Positions 54,370 to 62,234 are shown, numbered from the stretch's first letter. The stretch: 64,000 nucleotides of DNA from Corynebacterium sp. 13CS0277 (GCF_002994655.1 NZ_PPDL01000008.1:62001-126000); one strand, 5' to 3'. Numbers and translations are program-made. The notes: generated by a model not told the origin, from the letters alone.

Positions 54370-54653
54370 TTCTGGGGGTCCTTTCGGTACGCGTAGGGAA
54401 TGTGCCGTTCGGCGCGGTGGTAGTCGTGGCCTGGTTGGTAGACGGCCTCGGCAGTGTTGTTCCGTACCCGGGTCCAGTACTGGTCGGGCGGGAGGGCGCG
54501 GACGCGGCCGGAGCGCTGTGGGGCGACGACGGTCTGGGAGGGGTGTGCGCTGCGGGTGGGGTACCGCATCCACACCCCGGGGTTGTCGCGGAGCTTGGCG
54601 GCGAAGCGGTAGACCGCGCCGGTGCTGGTGCGCTTGCGTGCCTGGTGGCTCAT
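54366..54653 (-). CDS. Unknown basic early protein
   Basis: 95 aa, rich in Arg (MSHQARKRTSTGAVYRFAAK; RAERHIPYAYRKDPQK). It overlaps WhiB-like and ssb genes by four and three-to-four bases. Likely nucleic-acid binding from charge alone. Family not recognised. Confidence 0.65.
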   Translation of the reverse strand: MSHQARKRTSTGAVYRFAAKLRDNPGVWMRYPTRSAHPSQTVVAPQRSGRVRALPPDQYWTRVRNNTAEAVYQPGHDYHRAERHIPYAYRKDPQK

Positions 54654-55174
54654 GCGGGCACCTCCTCGGGGGTGGGGATGGCGACGTCGGTGCCGACGAC
54701 GCTGACGATCGTGGCGACGGCGGTGTCGGGGATGCTGCCGACGAGGCGGCCGTTGACGGTGAGGATGCTGCGCTCCCGGCTGCTGGGGTCGGGGCTTACC
54801 TCCCACGCGGAGAGCGCGGCGAGGCGGGCCGTCCTGGACCCCTGGGAGCGGTTGTTGGCCAGCCCCCGCACTTGGTGGCGGGTGATGCCTATGGCGGCCG
54901 CGAGGCGGGGCCAGAGGCGCTCTGGGACAGCGCGGGCGAGCTTCCAGGCGTCGGGGTACACCTCCTTGACGACGCGGCCGGCCCACACCCCGGAGGGGCG
55001 GTGGTGGTGGAGTTCGTGCAGCAGCAGCCGGTGGCAGTGGTCGTACACGGGGCAGCTGCCGCAGGTGCGGGCGGCGGCGGCGAGGCGGGCGATGTTGTGG
55101 TCGGTGGTGTGGGTGTCGTTCCACTCGTACTCGTCGGAGCGGCCGGCGCACAGGGGCATGTCAGTGGTGGTCAT
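54650..55174 (-). CDS. WhiB-family iron-sulfur regulator
   Basis: 174 aa. The four Fe-S cysteines C9, C38, C41, C47 and the turn GVWAGR (62-67) fit the WhiB fold. The remainder is a longer C-terminal domain with a helix-turn-helix-like stretch (AAAIGITRHQVRGLANNRSQ). WhiB proteins bind the principal sigma factor region 4; phage members such as TM4 WhiBTM4 act as dominant-negative host regulators. Overlaps its upstream membrane gene by 14 nt. Confidence 0.82.
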   Translation of the reverse strand: MTTTDMPLCAGRSDEYEWNDTHTTDHNIARLAAAARTCGSCPVYDHCHRLLLHELHHHRPSGVWAGRVVKEVYPDAWKLARAVPERLWPRLAAAIGITRHQVRGLANNRSQGSRTARLAALSAWEVSPDPSSRERSILTVNGRLVGSIPDTAVATIVSVVGTDVAIPTPEEVPA

Positions 55175-55421
55175 CGGCGGCGAAGCGGTTGGTGACGATC
55201 GGGTGGGTGGCTAGCAGGGCGAGCAGGGTGGCGGCGACGAAGCAGCCGGTGAGGATGCTGGCGACGCCGGGGCCGGCGATGAGCATTGCGATCTGTGCGA
55301 TCAGCAGCAGGGCAGCGCCGATGACGAGAAAGGCGAGGGCGGTGGCGATGAAGGTGACTTCGGCGCGGCTGGTGTCGTCGGCGGGGGTGGTTGGCTCGGG
55401 GGCGCGGTGGCTGGTGGTCAT
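55161..55421 (-). CDS. Small two-helix membrane protein
   Basis: 86 aa. Two hydrophobic helices (VTFIATALAFLVIGAALLLI and GVASILTGCFVAATLLALLA). RBS AAGGAGACCCCC. Family not recognised. Confidence 0.68.
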   Translation of the reverse strand: MTTSHRAPEPTTPADDTSRAEVTFIATALAFLVIGAALLLIAQIAMLIAGPGVASILTGCFVAATLLALLATHPIVTNRFAADDHH

Positions 55422-55463
55422 GGGGGTCTCCTTGGTGTGTGGGGCGGCTGGTGGGGTGGGGGG

Positions 55464-55727
55464 TTAGCTGATGGGGGCTTCGGCGATGGTGTCGGAGATG
55501 TCCGATTCGTCGGCCCCGTCTGCGAGGGCTTCGCGGTGCAGGTCGCGGAGCCGTGCGGTGGCCTCCTGCCACTTCGCGTGCAGCTCGTCGAGGGCGGTGG
55601 CGTCATCGGGAAGCCGGCCGTGCTGGAGGCGCTTCACGTCGCACCAGAGCTGGGTGCCGATCTCGTGGGCGATGCGGTGCAGCTCCGTGGTCGTGGAGGT
55701 CATCTGGAGGCTGTGGTCGAGTTTCAT
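55464..55727 (-). CDS. Small helical early protein
   Basis: 87 aa from ATG 55727 (GAAAGGAAACACC upstream). Ends in ALADGADESDISDTIAEAP, a pattern similar to the ends of the proteins at 51817 and 52125 (an acidic residue, D/E, I, then TI and AA). Function unknown. Confidence 0.62.
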   Translation of the reverse strand: MKLDHSLQMTSTTTELHRIAHEIGTQLWCDVKRLQHGRLPDDATALDELHAKWQEATARLRDLHREALADGADESDISDTIAEAPIS

Positions 55728-55837
55728 GGTGTTTCCTTTCGGCTGGTGGGGTGGGGTTTCATCGCGTTGCATCGCGGCCCATCGCTTCCCAGCCGGTTGC
55801 CATTCGGTCGTGTGGTATGGGGCGCGGGGCGGCGGGG

Positions 55838-55993
55838 TTAGAGGTCGTGGTGTTCGGCGGCGATGATGGTGATGGGGGCCTGCTCGTCGGGTGCGGGGGC
55901 GGCGACGATGCGGTACCCGTCTGCGGTGGGGATCTTGGCGAGGGGTTCGGCGGCGGTGGTGTTGGTGGGCTTGGGCTGGGGGACGGTGTTCAT
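55838..55993 (-). CDS. Very small early protein
   Basis: 51 aa, Pro/Thr/Ala-rich (MNTVPQPKPTNTTAAEPLAK), ending AAEHHDL. Supported by GAAAGGAACCACCCC directly before ATG 55993, the leader used by neighbouring genes. Function unknown. Confidence 0.6.
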   Translation of the reverse strand: MNTVPQPKPTNTTAAEPLAKIPTADGYRIVAAPAPDEQAPITIIAAEHHDL

Positions 55994-56068
55994 GGGGGTG
56001 GTTCCTTTCGGTTGGGGTGGGAGTGGGCCGGTGTGCCTCCCGGCTAGCGGCCCTGTTGGGGTGCCTGG

Positions 56069-56428
56069 TTAGGCGGTGTAGGTGAAGGTCACCGGCACGT
56101 TTTCTTCGTCGGCACGGTTGGTGTCGTAGTTGACGGTGAGGTCGCCGGTGAGCTTCGGCGGGGTGATGCCCCGGCGGCGCAGGTCGTCCATGGTGTAGTG
56201 GCGGGACATGCAGGTGTAGGCGTCGAGGCGGCTGTGGTTGTCGCCCTGGGCGTTGATGGTGTCGAGCAGCGTCTGCTCGAGGTGGTAGCTGGTGAGCGTT
56301 GCGGCGATGCTGCCGATGATGGCGGTGTCGACGTTGGGGGCCTGGGCCTGCATCTTTGCGACCATCTCCAGGTAGATGCGCTGGAGGGTGTCGTTGGGGG
56401 TGTGGTTGGTGATGCCGTAGAGGGCCAT
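56069..56428 (-). CDS. Unknown protein, first gene of the second early operon
   Basis: 119 aa from ATG 56428 (AGAAAGGGGAACCCCC upstream). Helical N-terminal half (TLQRIYLEMVAKMQAQAPNV) and a beta-rich end (DLTVNYDTNR, VPVTFTYTA). First gene behind promoter C. Family not recognised. Confidence 0.66.
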   Translation of the reverse strand: MALYGITNHTPNDTLQRIYLEMVAKMQAQAPNVDTAIIGSIAATLTSYHLEQTLLDTINAQGDNHSRLDAYTCMSRHYTMDDLRRRGITPPKLTGDLTVNYDTNRADEENVPVTFTYTA

Positions 56429-56529
56429 GGGGGTTCCCCTTTCTGGGGGTTGAAGGGCGGGGGCCGTGGTGTTGGAGCCGGCCCCGTGTTCACTGGTTGG
56501 CCCGGCGGGCTTCCCTGTGAACATAAGTT

Positions 56530-56559
56530 ACTTTAGCGCGTAGCTTATCCGCGCGACAA
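56530..56559 (-). promoter_or_regulatory. Early promoter C with paired operators
   Basis: -35 TTGTCG (56554-56559), 18-nt spacer, -10 TAAAGT (56530-56535). The spacer holds GCGCGTAGCTTATCCGC (56536-56552; 16/17 to consensus), and a 12/17 match runs the other way at 56552-56568, making an inverted pair. Confidence 0.75.
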
Positions 56560-56621
56560 ATCTACGCATCGCGGGGGTAAAAATCCAACCAAAGCCCAAG
56601 GTTAGAGCTACCCCCTACCCA

Positions 56622-57098
56622 CTACACACCATCACCCTTATGCGAAGATTCTGCCGTCATCCGCCCCACGTGCGGCACCTTCCGCCACCCCTGGGGACCA
56701 GCCCCCGCACAGGGCCACTCCGGCTCCGCGCCACACTCCGGGCACGTCACCCACAGCGCCCCGTGGGCCACGTACGCGGCACGGACAGGCCCACCGGTCG
56801 GGGTGAAGTTACTGGCGGTGAGGGCGCGCACGGCGGACCCCTTCGCCGCATCCCTGCGCACCGCTCGCGCCTCCTGCAAGATCGCGCCGATGGGGTTCCT
56901 GGGCACGTCGGACCATTGGTACACCCGCATGACGGCCTGCTCGAGGGTCTCGTTGTCGAAGGCTGCGGCCCGTAGCTGCGCAGCCCACGCCACCACCATC
57001 GCGTCACCGGGGGTGCCGATGGAGCGGTCGAAGCTCGCCACCATGCCGAGCAGCCGCGTGGCTTGCCGCATGTAGTGGCCGGGTACGTCGTCGGTCAT
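56622..57098 (-). CDS. Helicase-loader-like protein with Cys-rich C-terminus
   Basis: 158 aa. Residues about 30-80 (VVAWAAQLRAAAFDNETLEQ, IGAILQEARA) resemble phage replicative helicase loaders (G40P inhibitor/loader type). The C-terminus has C119-x2-C122-x7-C130 and H143 in a CPECGAEPEWPC setting, a small zinc-finger type common in actinobacterial phages. Overlaps the replication protein gene by four bases. Probably helps load the host helicase. Confidence 0.55.
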   Translation of the reverse strand: MTDDVPGHYMRQATRLLGMVASFDRSIGTPGDAMVVAWAAQLRAAAFDNETLEQAVMRVYQWSDVPRNPIGAILQEARAVRRDAAKGSAVRALTASNFTPTGGPVRAAYVAHGALWVTCPECGAEPEWPCAGAGPQGWRKVPHVGRMTAESSHKGDGV

Positions 57099-57946
57099 GA
57101 CGCCCCCACGAACCCGAGGAGGGAGGGCTTGGGGCCGAGGCCTAGCTCGTAGGCTCGCTCCGCCTCCTCAAACTGGCGGGCGAGCCTCTCCCCCGTCTCC
57201 AGCCAGCCGGCGACGCGGGCGTCGTTGGGGTTGTCGAAGACCTGCCCACCTCTGGTTTTGTACATGCGCGGCCCGTTGGCCTCGGCGGCCTTGGTGTCGT
57301 TCCACCCCTGCCTGCGGCGCATCCAGTTGCGCCATGCCGCGTCCCAGTCACGTTTGCGCGCGTTGGGGCCGCCCTCGGCCTTCCAGTGGTCGGTGAACAG
57401 CCGGTGCTCGTGGTCGACGTTGACGTCGGGGCATTCCTTGGCGACCTGGGCGACGGAGGCGGCGGCGGGTTCGAAGTCGTCGGGCAGGTAGCACATCGGC
57501 GCGGCCGGGGTGGGTGCGGGCTTCTTGGGGGCTGTGCGTGCCGGCGGTGCGGGCTGCTGCCCCCAGGGGGCGCCCGTGTGCTCTGCGGGGCTGCTGGCGG
57601 CAGTGGTGGCCGGTTCTGGTGTCTGTGTGGCCGCAGGGGCGGGGGCGGTGCCCTGGTTGCGGAGGCGGACGTTGACCACCCAGACGACGCCGTCCGGGGT
57701 GTCGAGACGCGTCAGCCACCCACGTTTGCACAGTGCCGTCAGGGCTGCGGCGAACGTCGGCCCGGAGATGCCGAGCGCGGTCTTAGCCCGCGAGTAGGTC
57801 ACCTGCCAGCCGTCACGGTGCCTGCGCAGCCACATATAGACGGTCTTGTCCCGGGGCAGCAGCTCCGGGTCGTCGATCAGCTCGTTGGGGATGATGGTGT
57901 AGGAGCCGTCCGGGTGAGGCTGCTGTTGGACGCGTGCAGGCCGCAT
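57095..57946 (-). CDS. Phage replication initiator, winged-helix / DnaD-like
   Basis: 283 aa. The N-terminal winged helix (about 15-90: IPNELIDDPELLPRDKTVYM, RAKTALGISGPTFAAALTAL) matches phage O/RepA-type initiators. A Pro/Ala linker (95-150) leads to a C-terminal domain with HRLFTDHWKAEGGPNARKRD and DWDAAWRNWMRRR, seen in DnaD-type replisome organisers. Ends next to the loader-like gene. The phage origin may lie inside this gene. Confidence 0.75.
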   Translation of the reverse strand: MRPARVQQQPHPDGSYTIIPNELIDDPELLPRDKTVYMWLRRHRDGWQVTYSRAKTALGISGPTFAAALTALCKRGWLTRLDTPDGVVWVVNVRLRNQGTAPAPAATQTPEPATTAASSPAEHTGAPWGQQPAPPARTAPKKPAPTPAAPMCYLPDDFEPAAASVAQVAKECPDVNVDHEHRLFTDHWKAEGGPNARKRDWDAAWRNWMRRRQGWNDTKAAEANGPRMYKTRGGQVFDNPNDARVAGWLETGERLARQFEEAERAYELGLGPKPSLLGFVGAS

Positions 57947-58234
57947 CTATTCCACCTCCCCAAGTGCATCGGTGGCGTCGGCGCTGTCGATGTACCCGTA
58001 CTTCTCGAGCTGCACGAGGCCCATCTCAATCTCGGTGGTGTCGTGGTCGAGGGCGTGGGCGATGGCGTCGACGGTGCGGAGATGGGGGTAGTTCGCCGCG
58101 TCGAGGTATGCGTAGATGACGCGGGCCAGGGGCACCAGGCGTACGTCGAGGAGGATGCGGGTGGGGATGGTGGCGATGGGTTCGAGGGGTTCGGCGTGGG
58201 CGATGACACCCAGCACATCAGGGCTATGCGGCAC
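57947..58234 (-). CDS. Small predicted DNA-binding early protein
   Basis: 95 aa starting at GTG 58234, with GAAAGGAACC upstream; longer frame to 58273 lacks a ribosome-binding site. Helical, with a possible winged helix (TVDAIAHALDHDTTEIEMGL). Directly precedes the initiator gene. Family not sure. Confidence 0.6.
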   Translation of the reverse strand: MPHSPDVLGVIAHAEPLEPIATIPTRILLDVRLVPLARVIYAYLDAANYPHLRTVDAIAHALDHDTTEIEMGLVQLEKYGYIDSADATDALGEVE

Positions 58235-58320
58235 TGTGGTTCCTTTCTGGGAGCGGGGTGGAGCGGGGCGCACACCAGGGGCCGGCGGCGGGGCGCTAGC
58301 CCCTGGGGGTGCGGGTTGAT

Positions 58321-59301
58321 TTAAGCCGGAACGGCTGCGCGGTCAGGCGGCGCGGGGGCTTCGGCTTCCTGCGGTGGTTCGGCCGGGGCCTGGGCGAGTG
58401 CTTTCGCGGCCTGGGAGATGCGCTCCGCGAGGTCAGCGTGGCCGCGCGCGGTGGCCGTCTTCCACAGCTCTCGGAGGCCGGGGACGTCCTTGTCTTCTGC
58501 CAGGCGGGCGAAGGTCTTCTCGAGGCCCGCCTGCCCGGTAGGGTCCGGGTCAACATAGGTGGAGGAGGTGGTGCTCACCCCGACCCCCATGTTGTCGAGC
58601 AGTGCTTCGATGGTGAAGTCCGGTAGGGCCATCTCGCCGCCGGGTGCGAGCTGGAGGCGGGTGGAGGCAATTTTGGTGAGGGTGAACTCCTGGGGGCGGC
58701 GGGCCTGGACGATGGCCTGCGCGTAGAACGGGGTGTCCTTCTGGCACCGCACCTTCCACTCGCGTTCGCCGGTGGGCTTGCCGTCGCTGCTGACGATGGT
58801 GACGTTCTCCAGCCGGGCGGTGACGATGACCGGGCCGGGGAACTTGCGGCACGCCTGCCACAGCTGGATGATGCGGGCCTTGGCGGTGTTCCAGAGGTCC
58901 ATCGTGATTTGGGCGTCGCCGGTACTGCCGCGCCCCTTGTACCGCCGCCGGTTGGCCATGTGCTGCGCTTCGTCGGACAGCAGCGTCCACACCTCGGTGA
59001 CGCTGTCGATGATGAGCATGTTGTAGCGGCCCTCGGGGGCGGGCTGGGCTGCCGCCCACTCGGTGGCGGCGAGGATGTCGTCGAAGCTGCCGTCGTGTTC
59101 GACGATGCTGTAGTTAGCGCCGGGGACGGCCGCGTATTCGTCGGCGGAGGACTCCCCCACTTCGATGAAGTAGGCGTCGCCGACGTTTTTGCCGCCGGTG
59201 GCCTGCGCGGCTGCCCAGGTTTTTCCGGATCCTTCGATGCCGGCGAGGAGGATGATGGGCCAGTGGACTTGGCCGGTGGGCTTGCGGACGGTGCGGCTCA
59301 T
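58321..59301 (-). CDS. Sak4-like RecA-family recombination ATPase
   Basis: 326 aa. Walker A GIEGSGKT (21-28) and Walker B NMLIIDSVTEVW (about 94-105) in a RecA-like core, as in Sak4/phage AAA_24 proteins that anneal or exchange strands with SSB. The C-terminal 60 residues are Ala/Pro/Glu-rich. ATG overlaps the upstream stop by four bases. Works with SSB and RusA in phage recombination. Confidence 0.78.
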   Translation of the reverse strand: MSRTVRKPTGQVHWPIILLAGIEGSGKTWAAAQATGGKNVGDAYFIEVGESSADEYAAVPGANYSIVEHDGSFDDILAATEWAAAQPAPEGRYNMLIIDSVTEVWTLLSDEAQHMANRRRYKGRGSTGDAQITMDLWNTAKARIIQLWQACRKFPGPVIVTARLENVTIVSSDGKPTGEREWKVRCQKDTPFYAQAIVQARRPQEFTLTKIASTRLQLAPGGEMALPDFTIEALLDNMGVGVSTTSSTYVDPDPTGQAGLEKTFARLAEDKDVPGLRELWKTATARGHADLAERISQAAKALAQAPAEPPQEAEAPAPPDRAAVPA

Positions 59302-59879
59302 CGCTCCACCTCCACGGTTGCGGGGGTGGGCAGTGCCGGCAGCTCGCCGCGTTCCACGGCGGTGGTGAGCATCTGCTCCGCGATGCGGGTGGCGGCCTGG
59401 TTCGGGCGCACGGTGAGCACCCCGGGCTTACGGGCGATACGCCACCCGGCGGGGGCCTGCCCGGTGGCCTCCCACTGTGCGAGTGCGTCGTTGGCCAGCG
59501 CGGTGAGTGCGGTGTCCTCCGGCTCGTAGACGACGAGGTCGGGGTGCGTCTCGGCGAGGGCCTGCGCGGCCTTGCGCTGGAGGTAGTCGGGGATGACCGG
59601 GGCCAGAACGTCGGGGTGTTCGGCGGCGACGATGGCGAGGTCGTCGACGACGGCGGTGGGCTTGGGGAAGCTGCGGCTCACGGTGCCGAGCTTCACGCCG
59701 GCTGCGGTGATGGCGGTGCGGGTGTCGCCGTCGGCCATCGCGGCGTGGGCGTCGCGCTTCTCGGCGCTGTTGATGTCGCCGAGGAGCTTCAGGAGTGCCC
59801 GTTGCAGGACGAGGCGGGAGATGGTAGCGTCATCAACGGCGTTGCCGCTGGTGGTTCGGCGGCTATTGCTAACCGACAT
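59298..59879 (-). CDS. Unknown early protein upstream of the Sak4-like ATPase
   Basis: 193 aa, helical and Ala-rich (ISRLVLQRALLKLLGDINSA; AIVAAEHPDVLAPVIPDYLQ). GAAAGGAACC precedes ATG 59879, and the stop overlaps the ATPase start. It probably works with the ATPase; family not recognised. Confidence 0.68.
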   Translation of the reverse strand: MSVSNSRRTTSGNAVDDATISRLVLQRALLKLLGDINSAEKRDAHAAMADGDTRTAITAAGVKLGTVSRSFPKPTAVVDDLAIVAAEHPDVLAPVIPDYLQRKAAQALAETHPDLVVYEPEDTALTALANDALAQWEATGQAPAGWRIARKPGVLTVRPNQAATRIAEQMLTTAVERGELPALPTPATVEVER

Positions 59880-59902
59880 TTTTGTTGGTTCCTTTCTGTA
59901 GG

Positions 59903-59931
59903 CCCCGGCATCTACGCGCGAGATGCCGGGG
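59903..59931. terminator. Hairpin between excisionase and the next gene
   Basis: CCCCGGCATCT (59903-59913) pairs with AGATGCCGGGG (59921-59931), loop of seven. In plus orientation TTTCT follows, in minus orientation no T-run. The minus strand loop includes GCGCGTAGAT, the first ten bases of the operator. Confidence 0.5.
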
Positions 59932-59942
59932 TTTCTGCATGG

Positions 59943-60161
59943 TTAGAGGCTTGCGCGTGCGCCCTGGGCGATGAACTCGTCGTAGGCTGCGCGGCTGATG
60001 AGCCGGGAGCCGCCGACCTTGATGGAATTGATCTTTCCGGTACGTGCGTAGTTGCTGACGGTTCCGTGGGACAGGGAGAGCAGGTCGGCGACCTGGGAGA
60101 CGGTGTAGAAGACCTTGTGCGGGTCCTCGAGTTCCCGGATGGAGGGGGAGTGGTTCGGCAT
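59943..60161 (-). CDS. Excisionase-like HTH protein
   Basis: 72 aa, a MerR/excisionase-type winged helix (FYTVSQVADLLSLSHGTVSN; TGKINSIKVGGSRLISRAAY). First gene of the leftward early operon and the only Xis candidate, close to the integrase. It would bend attachment DNA during excision, and may also regulate the operon. Confidence 0.75.
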   Translation of the reverse strand: MPNHSPSIRELEDPHKVFYTVSQVADLLSLSHGTVSNYARTGKINSIKVGGSRLISRAAYDEFIAQGARASL

Positions 60162-60194
60162 GGTGCCTGGTGTCCTTTCTGTGGGCGGGTGCCG

Positions 60195-60228
60195 GTGCGA
60201 AGTTTATCCGCAGTGGCTACACGACTAA
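60195..60228 (-). promoter_or_regulatory. Early promoter D with operator (excisionase/replication operon)
   Basis: -35 TTAGTC (60223-60228), 16-nt spacer, -10 TAAACT (60201-60206). The operator copy GTGCGAAGTTTATCCGC (plus strand 60195-60211; 14/17) overlaps the -10. Divergent from the repressor promoter. Confidence 0.65.
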
Positions 60229-60307
60229 CTTAAGGTCCCTTAGCTGGATTTCGCAACCGCCCAGCTTGTTTGCGAATTTTGTCGCGAGTCGCATCATTTT
60301 GGGGCGT

Positions 60308-60325
60308 GCGCGTAGATGCTACGAT
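60308..60325 (+). promoter_or_regulatory. Repressor promoter with overlapping operator
   Basis: Operator copy GCGCGTAGATGCTACGA (60308-60324; 13/17) overlaps the -10 TACGAT (60320-60325), which ends seven nt before the repressor ATG, so the transcript is probably leaderless and autoregulated. No good -35 is visible. Confidence 0.65.
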
Positions 60326-60332
60326 CAGGCCC

Positions 60333-60716
60333 ATGAACGTCTCCCCTACTCCCCCGCCCCCTGAGATCTGGCCACCAGGTCTCCTCCTCCGCGAGGCGCG
60401 CACGCGCAGCAGGATGTCCAAGCGTGGTGCCGCTGCCCTGGCAGGCATCTCCGAGACCCGGTACCGGCAGGTCGAGCTGGGCTGGTGGCGCTCACAAGGC
60501 GAGTGGGTGCCGGTGACCGTGCCGGCGGGCACCCTGTCGACGCTCGCGAACACTGTCGGCGCGGACGTGTCCCAGGTGCTCAAGGCCGCCGGCTTCGACG
60601 CGGCGACGGTGAGCCACTTCGATACCCAGCAGCAGATCATCCAGCTTCTGGAGGCCCTGCCCCAGGAGAAGCTGCACGCCGTCCTCGGGTTCATCCAAGG
60701 CCAGCTCCACAGCTAG
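60333..60716 (+). CDS. Candidate immunity repressor (XRE-type HTH)
   Basis: 127 aa, the only rightward gene in the integration/early region. The helix-turn-helix (about residues 20-65) has LLLREARTRSRMSKRGAAAL and ISETRYRQVELGWWRSQGEW, an XRE fold. The C-terminal part (QQQIIQLLEALPQEKLHAVL) may dimerise. ATG 60333 is chosen over the longer frame because it matches the leaderless promoter and begins the HTH context. Its position between excisionase and integrase and the operators around it make it the likely regulator of the 17-bp sites. Confidence 0.75.
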   Translation: MNVSPTPPPPEIWPPGLLLREARTRSRMSKRGAAALAGISETRYRQVELGWWRSQGEWVPVTVPAGTLSTLANTVGADVSQVLKAAGFDAATVSHFDTQQQIIQLLEALPQEKLHAVLGFIQGQLHS

Positions 60717-60792
60717 ACAACCCCCTTCCCCTTCCACACGCGTAAGCCCCGCCCCGGCACACTTGGTGCACGGTGGCGGGGTTCGCTGCATC

Positions 60793-62016
60793 CTAGGGGG
60801 CTGCGGTGATTGCTGGCAGCCCGACGACGTGGGTGAGGCGGCCGAGGGCTTCCCGGGCCATGGTCTGGGGCACGTGGAGGTACCGGCGGGTGGACAGCAC
60901 GCTGGAGTGGCCGAGGAGCTGCACGATCACCTCGGGGGAGACCCCACCTTCCAGCAGGAGACTGGCTGCGGTGTGGCGGGCGCTGTGGAAGTCGATGCGG
61001 GGCACCCCTGCGCGGTCGAGCGCCTCCCGCCAGCGTTGGGTGACGTACCGGTCCTCCAGCGGCCGGCCGGAGGCGCTGGGCCACACGAGGTTGTAGGGAC
61101 CGCCGGGGATGCTGGCGAGGTGCTCCGCAAGGGCGATGCGGGCCGGCTCAGGGATGGGAATGGCGCGGATTGATGCCTGGGTTTTCGGCCTGGTGAATAC
61201 GCGGGTGCGGTTGCAGGGCCGCCAGTCGAACCCCGGGGGAATGTCGAGGGTGCGGGAGGGGCACCGGACAGCGGTGTGCTCGTCCTGGTTGTGGCACCGG
61301 GGGCCGTGGGCGTAGGGGATGGACTGGATCTGCCAGGACAGGTCGATGACGCCGGCATCGACGTCGACGCGGTCGCGTTCCAGGCCAATGAGTTCGCCCT
61401 TGCGCGCCCCGGTGAGCAGTGCGCAGGTCCACAGGGTGGCCAGGGGGTCGCGGGCGTCGTGGGCGGTGGTGATGATGCGCTTGGCCTCCTCGGCGGTGAG
61501 CGCGTCGCGGCGGCGGCTCTGCGCCCTGGGGCGCTGCATACGGGCGACGGGGTTGGTGTCGAGGATGCCCTCTTCGACGGCGGCGTCGAGGATGCGGGAC
61601 AGGACGCTGTGGGCGATCTGCACGGTGCGGTCGCTGACGCCGGCCTTGCGGACGTAGGCGTGGAATTCGCGGACGTCGGCGGGGGTGATGGATCCTACGG
61701 GGATGTCGCCGAGGGTGGGGTTGATGTACCGGCGGATCTTGGAGCGGTGGTCGGCTGCGGTGCGGGGGTTGAGCCGGTAGTGGGCGTACTCGCGTAGGTA
61801 GGTGTCGCACCAGCGCGAGAGGGGGAGTTCGCGGGGGTTGGCGCGGAGTTGGGCTTCGCGGCGGAGTTCGCGGAGGGCTTGGCGGGCTGCGGTCTTGGTG
61901 CGGCAGGTTTTGGAGCGGCGGATGCGGGAGCCGTCGGGGCGGAGGGCGATGGTGGCCTGGGCGACCCAGTAGTCGCCCCTGCGGTAGACGGTGCCCTTGT
62001 GGAGCGTGGGGTTCAT
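60793..62016 (-). CDS. int: Tyrosine-type integrase
   Basis: 407 aa. Catalytic residues visible: R205 (GARKGE), H344-x2-R347 (DFHSARHT), H370 (LGHSS) and Y379 (STRRYLHV). N-terminal residues 1-60 are an arm-binding domain (GTVYRRGDYWVAQATIALRP), 65-165 the core-binding domain. A His/Cys-rich insert at 238-270 (CHNQDEHTAVRC) is unusual. Cuts within the tRNA-Gly sequence and lies next to attR. Transcribed away from the repressor. Confidence 0.93.
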   Translation of the reverse strand: MNPTLHKGTVYRRGDYWVAQATIALRPDGSRIRRSKTCRTKTAARQALRELRREAQLRANPRELPLSRWCDTYLREYAHYRLNPRTAADHRSKIRRYINPTLGDIPVGSITPADVREFHAYVRKAGVSDRTVQIAHSVLSRILDAAVEEGILDTNPVARMQRPRAQSRRRDALTAEEAKRIITTAHDARDPLATLWTCALLTGARKGELIGLERDRVDVDAGVIDLSWQIQSIPYAHGPRCHNQDEHTAVRCPSRTLDIPPGFDWRPCNRTRVFTRPKTQASIRAIPIPEPARIALAEHLASIPGGPYNLVWPSASGRPLEDRYVTQRWREALDRAGVPRIDFHSARHTAASLLLEGGVSPEVIVQLLGHSSVLSTRRYLHVPQTMAREALGRLTHVVGLPAITAAP

Positions 62017-62065
62017 GTGTACCTCGTCTTGGAAGGGTGGTTGCCGAGACCCCGGGGTAAGTTAT

Positions 62066-62111
62066 GCGGAGTCTCTACGCGGCATATTATCGCCGGTGCG
62101 TAGATTTGCAA
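62066..62111 (-). promoter_or_regulatory. Integrase promoter with operators
   Basis: -35 TTGCAA (62106-62111), 16-nt spacer, -10 TAATAT (62084-62089), about 68 nt before the integrase ATG. Operator-like matches: minus strand 62066-62082 (13/17, downstream of the -10) and plus strand 62096-62112 (11/17, over the -35). Confidence 0.65.
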
Positions 62112-62205
62112 AGTTTCTCCGCAAGTTCCTGCCGATTTGCCGTTTTGAAGACCCGAGGGGTGCGCCATTCCTACGCGCCATGTTGCCCGCACCTTGCCCG
62201 TGAGT

Positions 62206-62234
62206 TTGTGCAAATGCCTGTGGCCGCGTATCCT
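62206..62234 (+). promoter_or_regulatory. Phage-supplied promoter for tRNA-Gly
   Basis: -35 TTGTGC (62206-62211), 17-nt spacer, -10 TATCCT (62229-62234), ending 40 nt before the tRNA. Same -35 core and spacing as the displaced host promoter at 10215-10243, but lying on phage DNA. Confidence 0.6.

Noticed and set aside
55750..55800. Short CATCGC repeats in the 55.75-kb gap
   Set aside because: Irregular spacing and few copies; no clear structure or link to a promoter.
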